Positions 55,120 through 63,459 of a DNA stretch of 64,000 bases are shown piece by piece. The translations under genes were made by a program, and so were the position numbers. The notes beneath the pieces were generated by a model. The model was not told the DNA's origin. It worked only from the letters and a program-made list of their open reading frames with translations, and did not search any database. The stretch lies in contig NZ_CP072597.1 of the NCBI RefSeq assembly GCF_018847975.1, forward strand, positions 4,069,001 through 4,133,000, written 5' to 3'. Position 1 is the first letter of the stretch. Every line of letters starts with the position of its first letter. This DNA is from Lysobacter sp. K5869. Lineage in GTDB: Bacteria; Pseudomonadota; Gammaproteobacteria; Xanthomonadales; Xanthomonadaceae.

Positions 55120-58100
55120 TCATGCCGTCGCCGCCGGCGCGTGGCCGCCGCGCGCCGCGCGCGCTTCGCGCCGGCGCCGCAGCCAATCCTGATAGCGCTC
55201 CATATACAGGTAGATCACCGGCGTGGTGTACAGCGTCACCAGCTGCGACAGCAGCAGGCCGCCGACGATCGACAGGCCCAGCGGCCGGCGCAGTTCCGAA
55301 CCGATGCCGGTGCCCAGCGCCAGCGGCAGCGCGCCGAGCAACGCCGCCAGCGTGGTCATCATGATCGGGCGGAAACGCAGCAGGCAGGCGCGGCGGATCG
55401 CCTCGTGCGCGCTCGCGCCGGCGCGCTGCGCCTCGATCGCGAAGTCGACCATCATGATGCCGTTCTTCTTGACGATGCCGATCAGCAGCACGATGCCGAC
55501 GATGCCGTCCACCGACAGGCTCAGCCCGCACACCATCAGCGCCAGCAGCGCGCCGACGCCGGCCGGCGGCAGGGTCGAAATGATCGTGATCGGATGGATG
55601 TAGCTCTCGTACAGCACGCCCAGCACGATGTAGATCACCACCAGCGAGGCCAGCAGCAGCCACACCACATCGGTCTGGCTGCCGGCGAATTCGGCGGCCT
55701 TGCCGACGAACTGGCCGTGCACCTGCAGCGGCAGGCCGAGCGTGTCGCGGGTCTGCTCGATCGCCTCGACCGCCTGCGACAGCGAATAGCCCGGCGCGAC
55801 GTTGAACAGGATCGTCGCCGCCGGCAGCTGCTGCTGATGGCTGACCACCAGCGGCGTGTTGGTCACCCGCGCCTGCGCCAGCGACGACAGCGGGATGATG
55901 CCCGCCCCGCCGACCGGAATCCCGGTGTCGCGGTTGCCGATGCCGGTGGCGGTGGCCGAATTGCTCGACGCCAACTGCCCGAACGCGGTGGCGTTGCTGC
56001 CGGTCAGCGCGCCCGAGCCGTTGGAGGCGACCGCCAACTGCTGCATCAGCGCCTCCTTGGTGCGGAACTGCGGCGCCACCTCCAGCACCACGCGGTACTG
56101 GTTGATCTCGGTGAAGATGGTCGAGATCTGGCGCTGGCCGAAGGCGTCGTAGAGGGTGTCGTCGATGGCCTGCATCGGCACGCCGAGCACGCTGGCCTTC
56201 TCGCGGTCGATCGCCACTTCCAGCGCGCGGCCTTGATTGGACAGGTTGTTGTCGACGTCGGCCAGTTCGGGACGTTCGCGCAGGGCGTCGGTCATGCGCC
56301 GCGCCTGCTCGGCGACCTGGGCCGCGTCGACGCTGGACAGCGAATACTGGTACTCGGTGGCGGCGACGCGGGTATCCAGCGTCACGTCCTGCACCGGCTT
56401 GAGGTACAGCGCCACCCCGGGAATGCCGGCGGCGGCTTTCTGCAGGCGCGGCAGGATCTCGTCGAGGCTGTCGCGGTCGCCGCGCTCCTTGAGCACGATC
56501 GACAGCTGGCCCTGGTTCAAGGTCGGGTTCATGGTGCCGGCGCCGATGAAGGCCGACACGCCGGTCACCGCCGGATCGTGGCGCAGCGCCTCGGCCACGG
56601 CCAGGGTGCGCTGCTGCATCTGCGGGAACGCCACGCTCTGATCGGCCTGGACCACGCCGGTGATCAGGCCGGTGTCCTGCTCGGGCAGCAAACCCTTGGG
56701 AATGGCGATGTAGAGCACCACGGTCAGCGCCACCGCCGCCGCGGCCACCGCCAGGGTCAGCGCCTGCCGCGCCAGCACCCAATCCAGGCTGCGCTCGTAC
56801 AGGCCGACCGTGCGCGCCCACAGCGTGCGCTTGCCGTCGGCGCGCTCGTGCCCGTCCTCGCTTTCGGGCAGCGCGTCGGGCTTGAGCAGGTAGGCGCACA
56901 TCATCGGCGTCAGCGTCAGCGACACCAGCATCGACAGCACCACGGCGGTGCTCAGCACCCAGGCGAATTCGTGGAACAGGCGGCCGGTGACGCCCGGCAT
57001 CAGCAGCAGCGGCAGGAACACCGCGACCAGCGACACGGTCAGCGACAGCACGGTGAAGCCGATCTGGCGCGCGCCGATCTCGGCCGCTTCCTTGCCGCTC
57101 TTGCCCTGCTCGATGTAGCGCACGATGTTCTCGATCATCACGATCGCATCGTCGACCACGAAACCGGTCGCCACCACCAGCGCCATCAGCGACAGGTTGT
57201 CCAGCGACATGCCGGCGAAGGCCATCACCGCGAAGGTACCGGCCAGCGACAGCGGCACCGCCACCGACGGGATCACCGTCGCCCACAGGCGGCGCAGGAA
57301 CACGAAGATCACCGCCACCACCAGGCCGATGGTCAGCAGCAAGGTGAACTGCACCTCGTGCACCGAGGCGCGGATGGTTTCGGTGCGGTCGGAGAAGATG
57401 TCCAGGTGCACGTCGGCCGGCAGCACGCTGCGCAGCTGCGGCAGCAGGTCGCGGATGTTCTTCACCGTCTGCACGATGTTGGCGCCGGGCTGGCGCCGCA
57501 CTTCCAGCAGCACCGCCGACTTGCCGTCGGCCCAGGCGGCGAGCTGGTCGTTCTCGATCCCGTCCACCACCTCGGCCACGTCCGACAGCCGCACCGGCTT
57601 GCCGTCCTTGTAGCGGATGATGGTCTGGCGGTAATCGGCCGCGTCGGCGAGCTGATCGTTGGTGCCGATGCTGTAGGACTGGGTGGCGCCGTTGAGCGAG
57701 CCTTTCGGCGCATTGACGTTGGCGCGGGTCAGCGCGGCGCGCAGGTCTTCCAGGGTCATGCCCATGTTCGACAGCTGCGCCGGATTGACCTGGATGCGCA
57801 CCGCCGGCCGCACGTTGCCGGCGATCGACACCAGACCCACGCCCTGCACCTGCGACAGGCGCTGGGCCAGGATCGAATCGGCGAAGTTGTTGACCTCGCG
57901 CAGCGGCCGCGTGTCGGAGGTGAGCTTGAGCGTGACGATGGCCGCGTCGGCCGGGTTCACCCGGTTGTAGACCGGCTGATACGGCAGCGATTGCGGCAAC
58001 GTGGCTTGGCGGATCGCCGCCTGCACGTCCTGCGCGGCGATGTCGATGTCGCGGTCCATCGCGAACTGCAGGGTGATGGTCGACAGGCCCGCCGACGAAT

Positions 58101-58347
58101 CGGAGGTCATCAGCTCCAGGCCGGAGATCTGGCCGAGCTGGCGCTCCAGCGGCGTGGTCACCAGCGCCGCCATAGTGGTGGCGTTGGCGCCGGGGTATTG
58201 CGTGGTCACCACCAGACTCGGCGCGTCGATTTCCGGCAGCGCCGCGACCGGCAGTTGGCGGTAGCCGAGGATGCCGAGCAGCAACAGCCCCGCCATCAAC
58301 AACGCGGTGGCGACCGGACGGCGGATGAAGATCGTCGAAAAACCCAC
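55120..58347 (-). CDS. RND efflux pump subunit, MdtB-like (HAE1 family)
   Basis: A 1075-residue inner-membrane proton-driven drug exporter. I place the start at GTG 58347 (VGFSTIFIRRPVATALLMAG) because AAGGA lies 7 nt upstream and the protein then begins right at helix 1; the longer frame overlaps the membrane-fusion gene. Many blocks follow E. coli MdtB closely: LPVAALPEIDAPSL, QYPGANATTM, LSGRQ-like repeats, GFVVDDAIVMIENIVRYIEQ with the proton-relay Asp pair, VSLTLTPMMCAYLL and LIGIVKKNGIMMVDFA. Second gene of a fusion protein-MdtB-MdtC order, 35 nt after the fusion protein. A Ser/Asn/Gly-rich insert near residues 760-800 (GSNATAFGQLASSNSATATG) is longer than in MdtB and lies in the periplasmic loop. 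Confidence 0.94.
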   Translation of the reverse strand: MGFSTIFIRRPVATALLMAGLLLLGILGYRQLPVAALPEIDAPSLVVTTQYPGANATTMAALVTTPLERQLGQISGLELMTSDSSAGLSTITLQFAMDRDIDIAAQDVQAAIRQATLPQSLPYQPVYNRVNPADAAIVTLKLTSDTRPLREVNNFADSILAQRLSQVQGVGLVSIAGNVRPAVRIQVNPAQLSNMGMTLEDLRAALTRANVNAPKGSLNGATQSYSIGTNDQLADAADYRQTIIRYKDGKPVRLSDVAEVVDGIENDQLAAWADGKSAVLLEVRRQPGANIVQTVKNIRDLLPQLRSVLPADVHLDIFSDRTETIRASVHEVQFTLLLTIGLVVAVIFVFLRRLWATVIPSVAVPLSLAGTFAVMAFAGMSLDNLSLMALVVATGFVVDDAIVMIENIVRYIEQGKSGKEAAEIGARQIGFTVLSLTVSLVAVFLPLLLMPGVTGRLFHEFAWVLSTAVVLSMLVSLTLTPMMCAYLLKPDALPESEDGHERADGKRTLWARTVGLYERSLDWVLARQALTLAVAAAAVALTVVLYIAIPKGLLPEQDTGLITGVVQADQSVAFPQMQQRTLAVAEALRHDPAVTGVSAFIGAGTMNPTLNQGQLSIVLKERGDRDSLDEILPRLQKAAAGIPGVALYLKPVQDVTLDTRVAATEYQYSLSSVDAAQVAEQARRMTDALRERPELADVDNNLSNQGRALEVAIDREKASVLGVPMQAIDDTLYDAFGQRQISTIFTEINQYRVVLEVAPQFRTKEALMQQLAVASNGSGALTGSNATAFGQLASSNSATATGIGNRDTGIPVGGAGIIPLSSLAQARVTNTPLVVSHQQQLPAATILFNVAPGYSLSQAVEAIEQTRDTLGLPLQVHGQFVGKAAEFAGSQTDVVWLLLASLVVIYIVLGVLYESYIHPITIISTLPPAGVGALLALMVCGLSLSVDGIVGIVLLIGIVKKNGIMMVDFAIEAQRAGASAHEAIRRACLLRFRPIMMTTLAALLGALPLALGTGIGSELRRPLGLSIVGGLLLSQLVTLYTTPVIYLYMERYQDWLRRRREARAARGGHAPAATA

Positions 58348-58354
58348 GGGCTGA

Positions 58355-58359
58355 TCCTT
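58355..58359 (-). promoter_or_regulatory. Ribosome-binding site deciding the GTG start of the MdtB-like gene
   Basis: AAGGA lies seven bases before the GTG at 58347, inside the 35-nt gap after the fusion-protein gene, and supports that start. Confidence 0.65.
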
Positions 58360-58382
58360 GCTCAGGCGTCGGGCGGCGGCGC

Positions 58383-59576
58383 TCAGTGCGCGGCGGCGGG
58401 TTTGGCGTCGGCGGCCGCTCGCTTGGGCGCCGCCGCGGCCGGCTTGCCCGCTTCGCCGGGCGCCATCGCGTTGACCTTGCTGCCGGGCTTGAGCCGGAAC
58501 TGGCCCTCGGTCACCACCCGTTCGCCGGCCTTGAGGCCCGAGGCGATCAGGATGCGGTTGTCGTCGGCTTCCACGCCGGTCTTGACCGGACGGACCGCCA
58601 CGGTGTCGTCGGCCTGCAGCACGTACACGTATTCGTTGTCGGTGCCGCGCATGATCGCCTGCACCGGCACCACGATGCCGCCGTCGATCGTGCGCAGGCG
58701 CACGCGCACGTTGACGAACTGGCCCGGCCACAGCGCGTTGTCGGCGTTCTCGAACACGGCGCGGGCGCGGAAGGTGCCGCTGTCGGCGTTGATCTGGTTG
58801 TCGACCACGTCGAGCTTGCCGTCGGCGCTGAGCGCGTGGGCGTCGTTGCGGTCCAGCGCGCCGACCGTCACCGCGCCGGCGCGCTGCGCTTCGCGCACGC
58901 CCTGCAGCTGGCGCTCGGGCAGGTTGAACACGATGTGGATCGGATGGATCTGGGTCAGCGTGACCAGCGCGGTGCCGGCGTTGAGCACGTTGCCGACGTC
59001 GACGCTGCGGATGCCGGCGATGCCGGCGATCGGCGCGGTGACGCGGGTGTACTGCAACTGCACCTGCGCGGCGCGCATATTGGCTTCGTTGGCCGCGACC
59101 GCGCTTTCGTATTGGGCGACCTGATTGCGCTGGGTGTCCAGATCGGTCTTGGACACGTACTGGCGATATTCCGGCGCGTTGGAGCGCTGGTAGTTCGAGC
59201 GCGCGGTCGCCAGCAGCGCCTGATTCTGGTTGCGCGCCGCCGCGGCCTGATCGTAGCTGGCCTGGGCCGAGCGCGGATCGATCCGCGCCAGCAACGCGCC
59301 TTGGGCCACTTCCTGGCCTTCGCGGAAATCGATGCTCAGCAACTGCCCGCCGACTTGCGGGCTCACCGTCACGGTATTGAGCGCGCTGACCGTGCCCAGC
59401 GCCGTCGCGAACACGGGCACCGAGCTCGCCTGCGCCGCGACCACGGTGACCGGCACCGGCGCATCGTCCTTGTCCGCCGCGGACTTCTTGCCCTTACCCC
59501 GCCCTATCAGCACCACCGCCACCGCCACTGCCGCGACCGCCGCCAGCAGCAGCGAAATCTTTACCGAACTGCGCAT
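58383..59576 (-). CDS. RND periplasmic adaptor (membrane-fusion protein), MdtA-like
   Basis: A 397-residue adaptor linking the inner-membrane pumps to an outer-membrane channel. The ATG at 59576 (MRSSVKISLLLAAVAAVAVAVVL) gives an N-terminal membrane anchor; AGGA is upstream. The sequence shows the usual order: first lipoyl half (VSPQVGGQLLSIDFREGQEV), an alpha hairpin with AASYDQAAA-type heptads, second lipoyl half ending TRVTAPIAGIAGIRSVDVGN, then the beta-barrel and membrane-proximal domains (VFENADNALWPGQFVNVRVRL, VVPVQAIMRG). The tail from about residue 370 is Ala/Pro/Lys-rich. It is the first gene of the three-gene efflux operon. No TolC-family channel follows, so it must use one encoded elsewhere. 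Confidence 0.93.
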   Translation of the reverse strand: MRSSVKISLLLAAVAAVAVAVVLIGRGKGKKSAADKDDAPVPVTVVAAQASSVPVFATALGTVSALNTVTVSPQVGGQLLSIDFREGQEVAQGALLARIDPRSAQASYDQAAAARNQNQALLATARSNYQRSNAPEYRQYVSKTDLDTQRNQVAQYESAVAANEANMRAAQVQLQYTRVTAPIAGIAGIRSVDVGNVLNAGTALVTLTQIHPIHIVFNLPERQLQGVREAQRAGAVTVGALDRNDAHALSADGKLDVVDNQINADSGTFRARAVFENADNALWPGQFVNVRVRLRTIDGGIVVPVQAIMRGTDNEYVYVLQADDTVAVRPVKTGVEADDNRILIASGLKAGERVVTEGQFRLKPGSKVNAMAPGEAGKPAAAAPKRAAADAKPAAAH

Positions 59577-60140
59577 CCTGCCGTTCCTATATCGAGACGA
59601 AATTTGAGCCGACTTCCGCGAGCGCGAACAATCCAATGCGCATCAACAGCTTATTCGGTTGCGGCCGGACATGCTAACCGTGTCGAAAGATGGGGTGAAC
59701 AGTGGACTAGGCTAGGTGCGGCAGGTTTCACGGCCGCGGCGCCCGCGGGGCGCGAACGCGTCGGCGCCGGGACGCGCGGGGCGGCGGCCCGGACCGAATA
59801 TCGGTGACGGAGTTTGCAATTTTCCCGGCGTCGGGATGCGCCGTCCGCTTTGACAACGGGTGTGGCGTTCATTAAGCGAGGGCCGGCTGGGGGCGTGGCG
59901 CGATCGTACGCCGGCGCGTACGCGGATCGGGACGCCGCGCCGGGCGTCGCCTCGGTGTTTTCCTCGCACGCGAAGGGAATACGTCCGGCGCCCGTTCCAA
60001 ACTGTCGCGCATGGTTACGTTAGAACTTACCGCGCCGCGGGCGTCCCCCGCGCAGCCGACCTCAGTCGTGCATCGACTGCTTTATCGACGGCGACGACGC
60101 TCGACCGTGGGTCGATCCCCCGACGGCCACCGCAAACCGT
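59577..60140. other. Intergenic stretch without a convincing gene
   Basis: Between the hydrolase stop and the adaptor start, both on the minus strand. Open frames here are short (under 175 codons), Arg-rich and lack family motifs or ribosome sites, so I call no gene. It should hold the end of the hydrolase transcript and the promoter of the efflux operon, but I cannot locate either with confidence. No adjacent regulator gene (TetR or two-component type) is seen. Confidence 0.6.
60101..60115. repeat. Perfect short inverted repeat TCGACC-GTG-GGTCGA
   Basis: Six-base arms with a three-base loop, 26 nt past the hydrolase stop. It could be part of a weak terminator or an operator; no T-run follows on the minus strand. 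Confidence 0.3.
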
Positions 60141-62015
60141 TCAACGCGCTTCGTCCCCGTCCGCGGCCATCGTCATGACCGCGAACAGCATCCACGTCGT
60201 ATGCGGAATCCACTGCTCCACCCAACGCCACTGCTCCGAATCCGGACCGGGCGCGAAACTGATTCCGGCGCCGGTGTCGCTGCCCGGCGCGCCGGTGATG
60301 CCGTTGGAGATGCCGCCGACGAACATTTCGCCGGCGCTTTCCAGCACGGTCGGCGGGTTCGCGCGGCCGAAGCCGTAGAGCATGGACATGCCGTAAGGGT
60401 TGCGGCCCAGCGTCCAGTCGAGCTGGCTTTGCGCGTAAGCGGCGCGTTCCGCGGTCAGGCCGTAGCCGGCGGTGCCGCGTTCGGCCAGCTTGCGGCCGCC
60501 GATCGCCATCGCCGCGCTGAGCGATGCGAGGCGCGCGCTCTCGCCTTGCCACCAGTAGCCGGTTTCGTTGCGATGAGGAATGAAGAAGCCGTCCAAAATC
60601 TCGCCCGCGGCCTTGCCGTTTTGCGTGAGCTGAAAGCGCTGGCGGGCGTAGCCGTACGGATTGGCGACCGCGTCGGTGATCGCCAACTCGTGCTTCAGCG
60701 CCGAAGCGATGGCGTCCAGCGCGCGTTGGCGGCGCTCGCGTTCCGGCTCGATATCGGCATAGGCGGACAGGCTGATCACCGGCAAACCGGCTTCGGCCGC
60801 GTGGTAGTACGGACGGCGCCCGCCGTCGCTGACGAAACCGCCGTCGGCTTGCTGGCGCGCGATCAGGTTCGTGGCGCGCTCGCGCGCATCGTCGAGATAA
60901 TCCGAACGGCCGCTGGCGTGGTGCAGTTCCACCAGCGCCATCAGCGCGGTGTAGTCGTCGATGATGTTTTCCTTGCCGTCGGCGCAGTAGCGCGGGTTGA
61001 ACTCGCGCAGGTGGGCGTAGGCGCGTTCGGCGTCGGCCAGGTATTGGGCGCCGTCGAATTCGCCGTGACGGCCGCTTTGCTTAGCCAGCATCGAAGCGCG
61101 CGCCAGCGCGGCGATGGCCATGCCGCCGCCGGCGCGGAACGCCGAGCGGTACAGCGCGGTGTAGGTGCCGGCGGACCCTTCGTAGCCGGTGACCATGCGC
61201 ACGGCACCCGGCGTGCCCCATTGGTCGAACACCGTGGTGTAGAAATAGCCTTCCTTATCGAGGATGCGGTGCAGGTAGTCCGCGCCCCAGAACGCTTCGT
61301 CCTCGACCTGCGCCTGCAAGCCGTGCGCGGCGAACAAGGCCTTGCGCGCGTGCGCGCCGTAGGCCAGCACCCACGCGGCCATCGAGGCCTGCTGCGGATT
61401 GAAATAGTTGGCGTAGCCCAGGTGCGACAGGTACTTGCCCTTGTCGCCGCCGGCATCCTGCCAGCCGCCCCATACGTCGGCCCGGCGCGAGGTTCCGAAG
61501 ATCGGCACGTCGCGGTCGGCGGCGTCGGTGTGGCGGCTGCGCTTGAAGTAGCCGAGCAATTGCGCGCCGGCGATGGCGAAGATCGCGTCGTCGCGCACCG
61601 GCACCACGGCCGACCGTGCCTGCTGCCGGCCGATGCGCACCTCCACTTGGTAGCGGCCGGCTTGTTCGGCGTCGGAAAAATCGACGCTGAAATAGCGCTT
61701 GCCCGCGCCCCATTCGGCGAACGCCGGCAACGCCCGCAACTCGCCGCGCCGGACCGGCTTGCCGTCGCGCAGCACGGTGTAACGCCCCTGCGCGGCCTCG
61801 CCCTTGTATTCGACGACCGCGCGCTTGGGCCCGCGCCGCTCCAGCGCCACCTGATTGATCTGCACCAGCAGCGGATCGGCCGGCAGGCTCACCGACACCG
61901 TGGTCTTGGATTCCGCGTCCGCGGCGCGGGCCGCGGGCGGCAGGCTGGAGAGCGCGATCGCCAGCGCGGCGACGGCGAGAAGTCCGGTCTTGCGGGAAGG
62001 CGGCGAACGGGTCAT
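60141..62015 (-). CDS. Secreted family 9 glycoside hydrolase with N-terminal Ig-like domain
   Basis: A 624-residue exported enzyme. With the ATG at 62015 (MTRSPPSRKTGLLAVAALA) it has a signal peptide ending PPAARA/AD near residue 31; an upstream GTG at 62042 is less likely. Residues ~40-125 form the CelD_N Ig-like domain (PLLVQINQVAL, RYFSVDF...AGRYQVEV), followed by the (alpha/alpha)6 GH9 domain. The nucleophile-side motif reads GGWQDAGGDKGKYLSHLGYA, with one more Gly than the cellulase DAGD motif, and the C-terminus has LDWTLGRNPYGMSMLYGFG and EQWIPHTTW instead of the cellulase NEVATDYNA-type acid motif. These differences resemble the GH9 branch that includes exo-glucosaminidases, so an amino-sugar oligomer is a possible substrate. 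The gene is divergent from a ROK repressor and close to a PfkB kinase. Confidence 0.88.
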   Translation of the reverse strand: MTRSPPSRKTGLLAVAALAIALSSLPPAARAADAESKTTVSVSLPADPLLVQINQVALERRGPKRAVVEYKGEAAQGRYTVLRDGKPVRRGELRALPAFAEWGAGKRYFSVDFSDAEQAGRYQVEVRIGRQQARSAVVPVRDDAIFAIAGAQLLGYFKRSRHTDAADRDVPIFGTSRRADVWGGWQDAGGDKGKYLSHLGYANYFNPQQASMAAWVLAYGAHARKALFAAHGLQAQVEDEAFWGADYLHRILDKEGYFYTTVFDQWGTPGAVRMVTGYEGSAGTYTALYRSAFRAGGGMAIAALARASMLAKQSGRHGEFDGAQYLADAERAYAHLREFNPRYCADGKENIIDDYTALMALVELHHASGRSDYLDDARERATNLIARQQADGGFVSDGGRRPYYHAAEAGLPVISLSAYADIEPERERRQRALDAIASALKHELAITDAVANPYGYARQRFQLTQNGKAAGEILDGFFIPHRNETGYWWQGESARLASLSAAMAIGGRKLAERGTAGYGLTAERAAYAQSQLDWTLGRNPYGMSMLYGFGRANPPTVLESAGEMFVGGISNGITGAPGSDTGAGISFAPGPDSEQWRWVEQWIPHTTWMLFAVMTMAADGDEAR

Positions 62016-62047
62016 CGGCACGGTTCCGGATAGACTGAGCACAGCGC

Positions 62048-62076
62048 AAGTTAGCCATGCCGCCCGTTGCCGTCAA
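62048..62076 (-). promoter_or_regulatory. Sigma-70 promoter of the GH9 gene
   Basis: On the minus strand, TTGACG (62076-62071), 17-bp spacer, TAACTT (62053-62048). The start point would be near 62041, giving a leader of about 25 nt before the ATG at 62015. Confidence 0.65.
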
Positions 62077-62101
62077 TAATACTTCACATGGATGTATGAA
62101 T
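62071..62101. promoter_or_regulatory. Candidate ROK operator upstream of the GH9 -35 box
   Basis: A quasi-palindrome centred on ACATGGATGT (AATACTTCACAT-GG-ATGTATGAATAAT, arms offset by two bases). On the minus strand the part running into TTATTGACG is closely matched upstream of the PfkB gene (63402-63427). It lies in the shared GH9/ROK control region, so the ROK protein may repress both genes from it. Confidence 0.5.
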
Positions 62102-62146
62102 AATGCAGCGGCGTCCCTCCCCTACGCTCAACCGGTTTCAACGCCT

Positions 62147-63397
62147 ATGAACACTGGCCGCGGCGCCACCCAGCAATCCAGCGCCCCCTACAACCGCCGC
62201 CTGGTGCTGGACTTCATCCGCCAGCACGGCGCGGCCTCGCGCAAGGACATCCAGGAAAAGGTCTCGCTCAGCCCGCAGACCGTCGCCAACATCACCAACG
62301 AGCTCGAATCCATCGGCCTGATCGTCTCGCGCCGGCAGAAGGACCTGAAGACCCGCGGCCAGCCGCCGATCGCCTTCGAGATCAATCCCGACGCCGGCCA
62401 GTCCATCGGCATCAGCCTGGAACCGGGCCGTGCCTCGGGCGCGCTGGTCAATCTGGTCGGGCGGATCGATGCGCGCTGCGAGGTGCAGCTGCAAGGCTGC
62501 GACCGCGCGCAATTGCTGGCCGGCTTGCTGCAGTTGGTCGCCACGCTGCGCAAGCAGGCCAATGCGCGGCTGTGGGGCATCGGCGTGGCCCTGCCCGGCC
62601 CGCTCGGCGACACCGAGCTGAGTTTCGTCGGCCCGACCGCGCTGGAAGGCTGGAAGGATCTGTCGATCCTGGATCAGCTGCAGGAAGCCACCGGCCTGCC
62701 CTTGTTCCACAGCGTCGACAGCGTCGCCGGCGCGCTCGGCGAGACCTTGTACGGCGTCGCCCGGCATCTGGACAACTTCTTCTACCTGCACCTGAGCATG
62801 GGCCTGGGCGGCTCGCTGATCGTCGGCCGCAACAACTACCGCGGCGCCGACGGCAACGCCACCGAGATCGGCCACGTGCCGGTCGTTCCGGGCGGCACGC
62901 CGTGCTATTGCGGCAACCAGGGCTGCCTGGAGCGCTATCTGTCGCTGCATTCGCTGGCCGAAGCGCTGGGTCTGGACGACGCAAAAATCCGCACGCCGGA
63001 TTGGCTCGAGCGCCTCGACGACGCCGCCGACCGCCCCTTGCGGCAGTGGTGCGAACAAGCCTCGCAGCGGCTGCGCGATGCGATCTGCATGATCGAAAAC
63101 CTGTTCGACCCGCAGACCATCGTCATCGGCGGATCCGCGCCGCAGCGATTGGTGCAGCGGCTGGTCGAACTGGCCCAGCCGCTGCACCGCTCGGTGCGCG
63201 GCCGCCCGGACCCGCAGCTGCCGCGGGTGATGATTTCCCAGCGCGAGGAAGACTGCTCGCTGCTCGGCGCCGCGGTGCTGCCGATCCACGAACTGCTCTC
63301 GCCGCGCCTGGAAGGGGTGCAGAAGGACGAGCTCGCCGACCTCCAGGCGGCCGAGCTGCTCGGTCACCGACCGGCCGTCGGAGGACGCCGCATTTAA
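62147..63397 (+). CDS. ROK-family transcriptional repressor (NagC/XylR type)
   Basis: A 416-residue regulator with an N-terminal winged helix-turn-helix (about 17-60: RRLVLDFIRQHGAASRKDI, LSPQTVANITNELESIGLI) and a ROK sugar-kinase-like domain. The latter has GIGVALPGPLGD, MGLGGSLIVGRNNYRGADGN, EIGHVPV and the zinc motif CYCGNQGC (253-260). I use the ATG at 62147, as this places the helix-turn-helix at the expected distance; ATGs at 62096 and 62057 are in frame but would run into the operator/promoter of the divergent gene. No clear Shine-Dalgarno precedes any of them. NagC-type proteins sense phosphorylated or free sugars. Its neighbours, an exported glycosidase and a sugar kinase, suggest a local catabolic regulon with autoregulation. 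Confidence 0.93.
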   Translation: MNTGRGATQQSSAPYNRRLVLDFIRQHGAASRKDIQEKVSLSPQTVANITNELESIGLIVSRRQKDLKTRGQPPIAFEINPDAGQSIGISLEPGRASGALVNLVGRIDARCEVQLQGCDRAQLLAGLLQLVATLRKQANARLWGIGVALPGPLGDTELSFVGPTALEGWKDLSILDQLQEATGLPLFHSVDSVAGALGETLYGVARHLDNFFYLHLSMGLGGSLIVGRNNYRGADGNATEIGHVPVVPGGTPCYCGNQGCLERYLSLHSLAEALGLDDAKIRTPDWLERLDDAADRPLRQWCEQASQRLRDAICMIENLFDPQTIVIGGSAPQRLVQRLVELAQPLHRSVRGRPDPQLPRVMISQREEDCSLLGAAVLPIHELLSPRLEGVQKDELADLQAAELLGHRPAVGGRRI

Positions 63398-63401
63398 TTA
63401 A

Positions 63402-63421
63402 ACTTCCACTGGATATTTTTA
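63402..63421 (+). promoter_or_regulatory. Second copy of the candidate ROK operator, upstream of the PfkB gene
   Basis: ACTTCCACTGGATATTTTTA matches the minus-strand element before the GH9 promoter (ACATCCATGTGAAGTATTA) with one gap and joins an identical TTATTGACG -35 region. Confidence 0.5.
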
Positions 63422-63451
63422 TTGACGAGACGGAATCGGGGTGCCTATAGT
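63422..63451 (+). promoter_or_regulatory. Sigma-70 promoter of the PfkB gene, probably leaderless
   Basis: TTGACG (63422-63427), 18-bp spacer, TATAGT (63446-63451). Only eight bases separate the -10 box from the ATG at 63460, so transcription should begin at or within a base or two of the start codon. No ribosome-binding site exists in the C-rich gap. Confidence 0.72.
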
Positions 63452-63459
63452 CGGCCCCC

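Noticed and set aside
59651..60378. Small open frames in the efflux/hydrolase intergenic region
   Set aside because: Short, overlapping on both strands, Arg-rich, without ribosome sites or recognisable motifs.
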